Shown here: positions 1 through 5,582 of the stretch, piece by piece
Numbering within the stretch: position 1 is the first letter of the stretch
How the letters are laid out: every line of letters begins with the position of its first letter
DNA from: Betaproteobacteria bacterium
Lineage (GTDB): Bacteria; Pseudomonadota; Gammaproteobacteria; Burkholderiales; SG8-39
Direction: 5' to 3'
Length of the DNA stretch: 6,904 nucleotides
NCBI GenBank assembly: GCA_005881355.1
Contig: VBDM01000157.1
Coordinates: forward strand, 1-6,904
Notes under the pieces: generated by a model
The model's input: only the letters and a program-made list of their open reading frames with translations
What the model was told of the DNA's origin: nothing
Databases searched by the model: none
Position numbers and translations under genes: made by a program

Positions 1-1007
1 CCGTTGGAAAGCTCGTACTCGTCGAGGAAGGCGCGGACGAGGCGCCTGCGGCCGTTCTCCTCCAGCCACTGGACGTCGATCTCGACGTTGAAGTGGCCGC
101 TGTTCGCGACGATGGCGCCGTCCTTCATGCGCGAGAAGTGCTCGCCGGTGAGGACCCCGGAATTGCCCGTCACCGTGCAGAAGAAGTCGCCGATGGCGGC
201 GGCCTCCAGCGCCGGCATGACGCGGTAACCGTCCATGGTGGCTTCCAGCGCCTTGAGCGGGTCCACCTCGGTGACCACCACGTCCGCGCCCATGCCCTTG
301 GCGCGCGCGGCCAGCCCGCGGCCGCACCAGCCATATCCGAGGACCACGAAGACCTGTCCGGCGACCAGACGGTTGGTGGCGCGGATGATACCGTCGAGCG
401 TCGACTGGCCCGTTCCGTACCGGTTGTCGAACATGTGTTTGGTGAGCGCGTCGTTCACGCTGATCACCGGAAACGGCAATTCCCCGCTCGCCTCCAGCGC
501 CCGCAACCGGACCACGCCGGTGGTGGTCTCCTCGGTGCCCCCGACGATCTCGCGCAGCAGATCGCGGCGGCGCGACACGATGGCCGAGACCAGGTCGCAG
601 CCGTCGTCCATCGTCATCATGGGACGATGATCGAGCGCCGCGTCGAGGTGGCGGAAGTAGGTCTCCCGATCCTCCCCCTTGATCGCGTAGACGCCGATGC
701 CCTCGTCCACCAACGCCGCGGCGACGTCGTCCTGCGTGGAGAGCGGGTTGGAGGCGCAGAGCACCGCGTCGGCGCCGCCGGCCTCGAGCGTCTGCACCAG
801 CGCGGCGGTTTCGCAGGTGACGTGCATGCAAGCGGAGATGCGAACGCCGGCCAGCGGCCGCTCCCGCGCGAATCGCTCCCGGATGATCCGCAGGACGGGC
901 ATCGATCGGGCTGCCCAATCGATGCGGCCGCGACCCGCCTTCGCGAGTTCCGGGTCCTTGATGTCGAAGGAAAGCGTGTCGGCGCGGACGGCGGCGTTGG
1001 TTCGCAT
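1..1007 (-). CDS. ahcY: Adenosylhomocysteinase (SAH hydrolase), short-form, 3' end cut by the window edge
   Basis: The enzyme reversibly splits S-adenosylhomocysteine into adenosine and homocysteine in the cytoplasm, relieving product inhibition of methyltransferases and feeding the methionine cycle. The visible 335 residues contain the substrate-domain segment CMHVTCETA (60-68, with H62), SNPLSTQDD (86-94), a DD pair at 134-135, EETTTGV (159-165), and NDALTKHMFDNRYG (185-198), where N185, K190, D194 and N195 match the catalytic and NAD-contacting residues of the family. A Rossmann motif GYGWCGRG lies at 224-231. There is no 40-residue insertion between the DD pair and EETTTGV, so this is the short form; about 80 to 90 C-terminal residues, including the Lys-Tyr NAD-binding tail, should lie beyond the left edge. 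The ATG start sits 11 nt after the metK stop behind a strong AGGGGA site, so the two genes form an operon. The family call is very secure. Confidence 0.97.
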   Translation of the reverse strand, partial: MRTNAAVRADTLSFDIKDPELAKAGRGRIDWAARSMPVLRIIRERFARERPLAGVRISACMHVTCETAALVQTLEAGGADAVLCASNPLSTQDDVAAALVDEGIGVYAIKGEDRETYFRHLDAALDHRPMMTMDDGCDLVSAIVSRRRDLLREIVGGTEETTTGVVRLRALEASGELPFPVISVNDALTKHMFDNRYGTGQSTLDGIIRATNRLVAGQVFVVLGYGWCGRGLAARAKGMGADVVVTEVDPLKALEATMDGYRVMPALEAAAIGDFFCTVTGNSGVLTGEHFSRMKDGAIVANSGHFNVEIDVQWLEENGRRRLVRAFLDEYELSN

Positions 1008-1018
1008 GTCTGTCCCCT
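1008..1018 (-). promoter_or_regulatory. Ribosome-binding site of ahcY in the metK-ahcY gap
   Basis: Read on the minus strand, the 11 nt between the metK TGA and the ahcY ATG contain AGGGGA (1013-1018), 5 nt before the start. The strong site and tight spacing fix the ATG at 1007 and suggest cotranscription with translational coupling. The gap is too short to hold the SAH riboswitch that precedes ahcY in a number of beta- and gammaproteobacteria. Confidence 0.8.
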
Positions 1019-2194
1019 TCAGGCCGCCTTGGCGTGGAGTCCGGTGGCTTCGCGCAGGGCCTGGGCGCGATCGGTGTTTTCCCAGCTGAACTCCGGTTCC
1101 GAGCGCCCGAAGTGACCGTAGGCCGCGGTCTTCTCGTAGATCGGGCGCAGCAATTGGAGGCCTTCGATGATGGCTGCGGGCCGGAGGCTGAAGACCGCGC
1201 GCACGGCCTCCTCGATCCGCTTCTCGGGCGCCAGCGCGGTGCCGAATGTCTCGACCATGATGCTGACCGGCTCGGCGACGCCGATCGCATACGCAATCTG
1301 GACTTCGCAGCGGCGGGCGAGCCGGGCGGCGACCACGTTCTTGGCCACCCAGCGTGCCGCATAGGCCGCGGAGCGATCCACCTTGGACGGATCCTTGCCC
1401 GAGAATGCGCCTCCGCCGTGGCGGCCCATTCCCCCGTAGGTATCGACGATGATCTTCCGTCCGGTGACGCCGGAATCGCCCAGGGGTCCCCCGATGACGA
1501 AGCGGCCGGTGGCGTTGATCCAGCACTTCATGTCCGGTGCGCGGAGCTCGGCGGGGACCACCTTGTCGATCACTTCCGCGCGGATGGCTTCGCGGAGCGT
1601 TCCGGTGGCGACGGCCTCGTCGTGCTGCGCCGCGACCACCACCGCCTGGACGGAGGCGGGCTGGCCATCGCGGTACTCAACGGTAACCTGGCTTTTCCCA
1701 TCCGGCCGGAGCCACTTCAACTCGCCGCGGCGGACATCCGCCAGCCGGCGGGTGATCCGGTGGGCGAGCGCGATCGGGAGAGGCATCAGCTCCGGCGTCT
1801 CGTCGCAGGCGTAACCGAACATGAGACCCTGGTCCCCCGCGCCTTGCTCCAGGTCGAGGCCCTTGCCCTCGTCCACGCCCTTGGCGATGTCCTGCGACTG
1901 CTCGCCGTACGCCACGATCACCGTGCAGGTCGAGGTGTCGAATCCGATCGCCGGATCGTTGTAGCCGATGCGCTTGATGGTCTTGCGCGCCACTTCGGCA
2001 AAGTTGACGTGCGCGCCGGTGGTGATTTCGCCGGCAAGCACGACCAGATTGTCCTTCACCAGCGTCTCGGCGGCGACTCGGGAACGCGGGTCCTGCGCTA
2101 AAATAGCGTCCAGAACGGCGTCGGAAATCTGGTCGGCGACTTTGTCCGGATGGCCTTCGGACACCGATTCGGACGTGAAAAGATAGCTGCCCAT
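1019..2194 (-). CDS. metK: S-adenosylmethionine synthetase
   Basis: This cytoplasmic enzyme makes SAM from methionine and ATP, releasing phosphate and pyrophosphate. The 391-residue product has the usual family length. It shows the N-terminal TSESVSEGHPDKVADQISDA block (7-26, with the ATP-binding HPDK at 15-18), the signature GAGDQGLMFGY (118-128), the glycine-rich P-loop-like GGGAFSGKD (260-268) followed by PSKVDRSAAY, and the C-terminal RPIYEKTAAYGHFGR (350-364). It is intact. The ATG at 2194 begins the family's standard N terminus; an AGGGA site lies 11 nt upstream, a slightly long spacing. It is first in an operon with ahcY and divergent from the lipid A genes. Several central segments (for example the ARKTIKRIGY and MPLPIALAHR regions) look to me less like typical betaproteobacterial MetK than like other bacterial groups, which is an impression from memory only. 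Confidence 0.98.
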   Translation of the reverse strand: MGSYLFTSESVSEGHPDKVADQISDAVLDAILAQDPRSRVAAETLVKDNLVVLAGEITTGAHVNFAEVARKTIKRIGYNDPAIGFDTSTCTVIVAYGEQSQDIAKGVDEGKGLDLEQGAGDQGLMFGYACDETPELMPLPIALAHRITRRLADVRRGELKWLRPDGKSQVTVEYRDGQPASVQAVVVAAQHDEAVATGTLREAIRAEVIDKVVPAELRAPDMKCWINATGRFVIGGPLGDSGVTGRKIIVDTYGGMGRHGGGAFSGKDPSKVDRSAAYAARWVAKNVVAARLARRCEVQIAYAIGVAEPVSIMVETFGTALAPEKRIEEAVRAVFSLRPAAIIEGLQLLRPIYEKTAAYGHFGRSEPEFSWENTDRAQALREATGLHAKAA

Positions 2195-2286
2195 GCGTGC
2201 TTATTTCCCTGCAAAAAAAGGTTCGCCAGTCTAGCACAGCGAATCAGGCCCCCCAACCCACTCCGATCCCGCTTCAGCCCATCTAC
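2195..2286. promoter_or_regulatory. Divergent intergenic region between metK and the lpxL-dapF-xerC genes
   Basis: These 92 nt must hold the start signals for both arms. On the minus strand there is an A7/T7 tract (2213-2219) just upstream of the metK ribosome site and a candidate promoter (listed separately). On the plus strand no good -35/-10 pair and no Shine-Dalgarno sequence before the ATG at 2287 can be seen. An in-frame GTG at 2197 would extend the first acyltransferase by 30 residues, but that stretch is rich in Pro, Gln and Ser and unlike the family N terminus. No SAM-I, SAM-II, SAM/SAH or SAH riboswitch core was recognised by eye. Confidence 0.6.
2228..2256 (-). promoter_or_regulatory. 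Candidate sigma70-type promoter for metK-ahcY
   Basis: On the minus strand, TTGGGG (2251-2256, 3 of 6 matches to TTGACA) is separated by exactly 17 nt from TAGACT (2228-2233, 4 of 6 matches to TATAAT). Transcription would begin about 25 to 30 nt before the metK ATG, leaving a short leader with the AGGGA site. The spacing is ideal but the hexamers are weak, so this is only a suggestion. Confidence 0.3.
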
Positions 2287-3132
2287 ATGCTATTCCTGCT
2301 GCGGCTCGCGGCGCGTCTCCCCTTGCCGCTGCTCCATGCGCTCGGCGCGGCGCTCGGCTGGATCGTCTATCTCTCCTCGCCCCGCTACCGCAGGGACCTC
2401 AAGCGCAATCTCGAAACCGCGGGCCTGAGCGATTTGCGGCTGCGCCGCACTGCGATCGCGGAGGCGGGCAAGGGCGTGCTGGAAGCGCCCGCCGTCTGGC
2501 TGCGTCCGCTCCGGCAAGTGGCCGATCTCGTCGTCGAGGTGAGCGGTTGGGAACACCTGGATAAAGGGGCGAAGCGCGGCCGGGGCGTCATCATCGTGAC
2601 GCTGCACCTCGGCTGCTTTGAGATGGTCGGACAGTATGTCGCGAGCCGCATGCCCGTCACCGCGATGTACAGCCCGCCGAAGGTACGGGCCCTCGAGCCG
2701 GTAATGCGCGTCGGCCGCAGCCGGGACGGCGTGATGCAATGCGTGCCGGCCGACCTGCGGGGCGTTCGCGCGCTGCTGAAGGCGCTCAGGCGGGGAGAAG
2801 CGATCGCCATGCTGCCCGACCAGGTGCCGGGCATCGGCGAAGGCCAATGGGTCGAGTTCTTCGGCAGGCCCGCCTACACCATGACCCTCGTCGGGCGGCT
2901 CTCCGAGCAGACCGGAGCGCCGGCGCTGCTCTGCTACGCGGAGCGCCTGTCCCGGGGTCGCGGTTACCGCTTCGTCGTCGAGCCGCTGCTCGCGCCGCGG
3001 CCGCCCGAGTCGCCGGCGCGCGCGCTCAACCGCTCGCTCGAGCAAGTCATTCGTCGCCGCCCGGAGCAGTACCTGTGGGGCTACAACCGCTACAAGGTGC
3101 CCGCGGGGGCGCAGCCCCCGGGCGGCAGCTGA
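2287..3132 (+). CDS. Lysophospholipid/lipid A late acyltransferase, LpxL/HtrB family (first copy)
   Basis: Members of this inner-membrane family transfer a secondary acyl chain from acyl-ACP onto the Kdo-lipid A precursor during LPS synthesis. The 281-residue product starts with a hydrophobic anchor (about 1-30) followed by a basic SPRYRRDLKRNL stretch. It carries the catalytic HX4E box as HLGCFE (H107, E112), the conserved LPDQVPGIGEGQWVEFFGRP segment (176-195) and a C-terminal EQYLWGYNRYK (260-270). I chose the ATG at 2287 because the protein then begins MLFLLRLAARLPLP, as relatives do; there is no clear ribosome-binding site before it. A very similar gene follows 17 nt later, the tandem seen in many betaproteobacteria. 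The family is secure, but whether it acts as LpxL or LpxM, and with which acyl chain, cannot be read from sequence, so no symbol is given. Confidence 0.93.
   Translation: MLFLLRLAARLPLPLLHALGAALGWIVYLSSPRYRRDLKRNLETAGLSDLRLRRTAIAEAGKGVLEAPAVWLRPLRQVADLVVEVSGWEHLDKGAKRGRGVIIVTLHLGCFEMVGQYVASRMPVTAMYSPPKVRALEPVMRVGRSRDGVMQCVPADLRGVRALLKALRRGEAIAMLPDQVPGIGEGQWVEFFGRPAYTMTLVGRLSEQTGAPALLCYAERLSRGRGYRFVVEPLLAPRPPESPARALNRSLEQVIRRRPEQYLWGYNRYKVPAGAQPPGGS
3104..3120. repeat. Perfect GC-only hairpin at the end of the first acyltransferase gene
   Basis: The seven bases CGGGGGC (3104-3110) are separated by GCA from their exact reverse complement (3114-3120). The stem lies in the last codons of the first acyltransferase, 9 nt before its TGA and about 18 nt before the ribosome site of the next gene. 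No T-run follows, so it is not a standard intrinsic terminator. It could slow ribosomes, stabilise the upstream mRNA, or be chance in GC-rich coding DNA. Confidence 0.55.
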
Positions 3133-3138
3133 CGCCCC

Positions 3139-3142
3139 GGAG
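3139..3142 (+). promoter_or_regulatory. Ribosome-binding site that decides a TTG start for the second acyltransferase
   Basis: GGAG at 3139-3142 lies 7 nt before a TTG at 3150. No ATG or GTG lies nearby upstream in this frame outside the previous gene; the next possible starts are a CTG overlapping the previous stop (3129) and a GTG at 3183 inside the hydrophobic anchor. Spacing and family length favour the TTG. Confidence 0.7.
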
Positions 3143-3149
3143 CCGGGTC

Positions 3150-4019
3150 TTGCTCATCCGCATCGTCATTGCGCTCGCGTGGGTGCTGCACTTCCTGCCG
3201 CTTTCCCTCCTTGCGCCGGTGGGCGAGGCCGTCGGCACGATCCTGTACTTCCTTGGGCGCGAGCGCCGCGAGGTCTGTCTGACGAATCTCGCGCGCTGCC
3301 TTCCGGAGCTGACGGAGGTCGGGCGCGTCGCCCTGGCAAGAGCGCACTTCCGCGCCTTCGGCCGCAGCGTACTCGAGCGCCCGATTCTGTGGTGGGCGCC
3401 GCGCGAGCGCGTGATGCGACTGGTGCGCATCGTCGGGATGGAGCGAATCCAGGCGCTCAAGGGACAGCCGCTGGTGCTCCTCGCGCCGCACTTCGTCGGG
3501 CTGGACGCGGGTTGGGCGCGCCTCACCTGCGAGATCGACATGGCGGGGATCTATTCGAAACAGAAGGACCCGTTGTTCGACGAGCTGCTCCTGTCCGGGC
3601 GAACGCGCTTCGGGAGCCAGCGCGCGATTTCGCGACAGGAAGGCGTGCGTCCGGCGCTCGCCGCGCTGAAAGAGGGGATTCCTTTCTACTATCTGCCTGA
3701 CCAGGACTACCGATCGCGCGACGCGATTTTCGTGCCGTTTTTCGCGGCGTCCGCGGCGACGATCACCGGGCTTTCCCGAATGACGCGGCTCACCGGCGCC
3801 CGCGTGCTGCCGTGCGTGACGCGCATGCTGCCCGGCGGCGCGGGGTACGAGCTCACCTGCCATCCGGTCTGGGAGGATTTCCCGAGCGGCGACGATGCCG
3901 CCGATGCCCGCCGCATGAACGCCTTCATCGAGGAGCGCGTGCGCGAAATGCCCGAGCAGTACTTCTGGACGCACAAGCGCTTCAAGACGCGCCCTCCCGG
4001 CGAAGCGAAGTGGTATTGA
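3150..4019 (+). CDS. Lysophospholipid/lipid A late acyltransferase, LpxL/HtrB family (second copy)
   Basis: This is a paralogue of the preceding gene, predicted to add another secondary acyl chain to lipid A at the inner membrane. With the TTG start the product is 289 residues, the usual length. It has an N-terminal membrane anchor (about 1-35), the catalytic HX4D box as HFVGLD (H114, D119), YLPDQDYRSRDAIFVPFF (181-198), and the C-terminal EQYFWTHKRFKTRP (269-282), which is the family's EQYxWxHKRFKTRP ending. The frame stays open upstream to 2739 within the previous gene, but that part reads as Arg/Ala-rich shadow sequence. The two copies differ clearly in the active-site box (Glu against Asp) and in the DQ segment, so they are likely diverged enzymes with different acyl-chain positions rather than a recent duplication. 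The exact acyl donor is unknown. Confidence 0.93.
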   Translation: MLIRIVIALAWVLHFLPLSLLAPVGEAVGTILYFLGRERREVCLTNLARCLPELTEVGRVALARAHFRAFGRSVLERPILWWAPRERVMRLVRIVGMERIQALKGQPLVLLAPHFVGLDAGWARLTCEIDMAGIYSKQKDPLFDELLLSGRTRFGSQRAISRQEGVRPALAALKEGIPFYYLPDQDYRSRDAIFVPFFAASAATITGLSRMTRLTGARVLPCVTRMLPGGAGYELTCHPVWEDFPSGDDAADARRMNAFIEERVREMPEQYFWTHKRFKTRPPGEAKWY

Positions 4020-4058
4020 AGTGCTTGCTACTAAGGACGCAGAGGAAAGCGCTTTTTG
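4020..4058 (+). promoter_or_regulatory. 39-nt spacer and translation start region of dapF
   Basis: This short gap is richer in A and T than its surroundings. It contains AGAGGA (4041-4046), the likely ribosome-binding site, overlapping a perfect 10-bp palindrome AAAGCGCTTT (4046-4055). The site is 12 nt from the ATG at 4059 and 9 nt from an in-frame TTG at 4056, so a start one codon earlier is possible. The palindrome has no loop and is not a terminator. Confidence 0.5.
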
Positions 4059-4919
4059 ATGAAGTTGAAATTCACCAAGATGCAGGGCGTAGGCAACGAC
4101 TTCGTGGTGCTCGACGGCCTCAGCCGGAGCATCCGGATGACGCCACAGCTCGCGAAACGGCTCGCAGACAGGCATTTCGGTGTCGGCTGCGATCAAGTGC
4201 TGCTCGTGGAAAAGCCCCAACGCGGCGACGCCGATTTCCGCTACCGCATCTGGAATGCCGACGGGGGCGAAGTCGAGCAATGCGGCAACGGAGCGCGCTG
4301 CTTCGTTCGCTTCGTCCACGACAGGAAACTGACGAAGAAAAAAGAGATACGGGTCGAGACCCTCTCCGGGGTGATCGTCCCGCGCCTGGAAACGGGCGGG
4401 CAGGTGAGCGTCGATATGGGTGCCCCGGTATTCGAGCACGAGCGCGTGCCTTTCGATGCGCGCGGTCTGCAGCCGGCGCCGGGCGAGCGTTGGCCGCTGG
4501 AAGTCACTGGCCACACGGTGCAAGTCGCTGTGCTTTCCATGGGCAATCCTCACGCCGTGCAGACGGTCGCCGACGTGGATTGCGCGCCGGTGACCACCGA
4601 AGGGCCGCTGATCGAGCGTCACCCTCGGTTTCCGCGGCGCGTCAACGCCGGCTACATGCAGGTGCTCGACCGCGCGCGCATCCGGCTGCGCGTATGGGAG
4701 CGCGGAGCAGGCGAGACGCTCGCCTGCGGCACCGGAGCCTGCGCCGCGGTCGTCGCCGGCATCCGCGAGGGGCTGCTCGACGATTCGGTTCGGGTCGCCA
4801 CACGCGGAGGTGAATTGACGATACGCTGGGGGGGCGGGGAGAATAATCTAAACTGCGCCGTGTGGATGACGGGCTCCGCGGTGGCCGTCTTCGAGGGGGA
4901 GATCGAAATTGAAAGCTGA
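4059..4919 (+). CDS. dapF: Diaminopimelate epimerase
   Basis: This cofactor-free cytoplasmic epimerase converts LL-diaminopimelate to the meso form, the direct precursor of lysine and a crosslinking residue of Gram-negative peptidoglycan. The 286-residue product begins MKLKFTKMQGVGNDFVVLDG. It carries both catalytic cysteines in their motifs, C75 in QCGNGARC (74-81) and C223 in ACGTGACAA (222-230). Other family blocks present are LADRHFGVGCDQ (35-46), SMGNPHAVQ (160-168) and RVWERGAGET (211-220). It is intact. The stretch near residues 256-268 (WGGGENNLNCAVW) looks a few residues longer than I expect before the VWMTG block, and coincides with a G7 tract in the DNA. The gene overlaps the next one by 11 nt, and the dapF-DUF484-xerC order is conserved across many proteobacteria. 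Confidence 0.97.
   Translation: MKLKFTKMQGVGNDFVVLDGLSRSIRMTPQLAKRLADRHFGVGCDQVLLVEKPQRGDADFRYRIWNADGGEVEQCGNGARCFVRFVHDRKLTKKKEIRVETLSGVIVPRLETGGQVSVDMGAPVFEHERVPFDARGLQPAPGERWPLEVTGHTVQVAVLSMGNPHAVQTVADVDCAPVTTEGPLIERHPRFPRRVNAGYMQVLDRARIRLRVWERGAGETLACGTGACAAVVAGIREGLLDDSVRVATRGGELTIRWGGGENNLNCAVWMTGSAVAVFEGEIEIES
4815..4847 (+). promoter_or_regulatory. Promoter-like elements inside the 3' end of dapF
   Basis: TTGACG (4815-4820, 5 of 6 matches to the -35 box) and AATAAT (4842-4847, 5 of 6 matches to the -10 box) stand out in GC-rich coding DNA, about 60 nt before the DUF484 start. Their spacing of 21 nt is outside the normal 16-19 nt range, so function is doubtful. If real, it would give DUF484-xerC separate transcription. 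Confidence 0.18.
4895..4901 (+). promoter_or_regulatory. Ribosome-binding site that decides a TTG start for the DUF484 gene
   Basis: GGGGGAG (4895-4901) lies inside the end of dapF, 7 nt before TTG at 4909. This places the DUF484 start 11 nt inside dapF and points to translational coupling of the two genes. Confidence 0.75.
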
Positions 4920-5568
4920 CGATGTCGCGCGCTACCTGCGGGAGAACCCGCACTTCTTCGAAAAATACGCCGACATGCTCGCTGAGATCCACGTTCCCCA
5001 TCCCCACAGCGGCGGCGCGATCCCGCTTTCCGACCGCCAGCTTCTCACGCTGCGCGAGAAAAACAGGGCGCTCGAGTCGCGCCTGGCGGGGCTCCTTCAG
5101 ATCGGCGAGGAGAACGACGCGATCGGCGAAAAAATGCACCGCCTGTGCCTCGCGCTGCTCGCCGCGCCCGACCTGCAGAGCCTGATGACCGTGCTCTATC
5201 TTCATCTGCGCGAGGACTTCGCCGTGCCGCACTCCGCGCTCAGGGTCTGGCGCTCCGGGCGCGACGCCCCTTGGGGCAAAGAGGAGGCGGCGGAGTTTCG
5301 TCCCGTAGGCACGGAGCTCAAGCGCTACGCCGCTTCGCTCGCGCAGCCCTATTGCGGCCCGAGCGGCCTCCCCGAGGCGGCGGCCTGGTTCGGCGAGGGC
5401 GCCTCGCACGTGCGTTCGGTCGCCCACATGGCCCTGCGCGACAAGGACTGCTTCGGCATGCTCGCGCTCGGCAGCGAAGACGTGCTGCGCTTCTTTCCGG
5501 AGATGGGCACGCTCTACCTCAAACGCCTGGGCGGGCTGGCGAGCGCGGCGCTGCTGAGGTTCCTCTAG
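4909..5568 (+). CDS. DUF484 family protein (GAF-like), between dapF and xerC
   Basis: The 219-residue product belongs to the DUF484/COG3159 family, whose biochemical role is not established and which is described as GAF-like. The N-terminal block DVARYLRENPHFFEKYADML (5-24) and the following PHPHSGGAIPLSDRQLLTLR (30-49) are hallmarks of the family. A probable coiled-coil helix spans about 43-80, with many Glu, Arg and Leu residues. The GAF-like part follows (about 85-219), including PYCGP (147-151) and a C-terminal GMLALGSEDVLRFFPEMGT (183-201) that is typical of the family. There is no signal peptide or membrane segment. The TTG start is set by a strong ribosome site, and the gene is coupled to dapF and lies 14 nt before xerC. 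Its constant association with xerC hints at a link to recombination or division, but this is inference from context only. Confidence 0.92.
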   Translation: MKADDVARYLRENPHFFEKYADMLAEIHVPHPHSGGAIPLSDRQLLTLREKNRALESRLAGLLQIGEENDAIGEKMHRLCLALLAAPDLQSLMTVLYLHLREDFAVPHSALRVWRSGRDAPWGKEEAAEFRPVGTELKRYAASLAQPYCGPSGLPEAAAWFGEGASHVRSVAHMALRDKDCFGMLALGSEDVLRFFPEMGTLYLKRLGGLASAALLRFL

Positions 5569-5582
5569 CCGCGGTCGGCGGA

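Noticed and set aside
93..1115. A 340-codon open frame on the plus strand opposite ahcY
   Set aside because: It is the antisense shadow of ahcY, low in complexity and without family motifs; the minus-strand reading gives a clear SAH hydrolase.
3104..3120. Hairpin as a rho-independent terminator
   Set aside because: No T-run follows the stem, it lies inside coding sequence, and the next gene begins 30 nt later on the same strand.
2739..3149. N-terminal extension of the second acyltransferase back into the first gene
   Set aside because: The extension would overlap the first acyltransferase by about 390 nt and is Arg/Ala/Gly-rich shadow sequence. The GGAG site before TTG 3150 gives the normal protein length.
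3090..4622. A 510-codon open frame on the minus strand opposite the second acyltransferase and dapF
   Set aside because: The product is rich in Arg, Ala, His and Glu with no recognisable motif, and it lies opposite two secure genes. Long antisense frames are expected in GC-rich coding DNA.
5145..5582. N-terminal extension of XerC through the DUF484 gene
   Set aside because: XerC proteins are about 300 residues; the ATG at 5583 gives 309. The upstream part is a shadow frame of the DUF484 gene.
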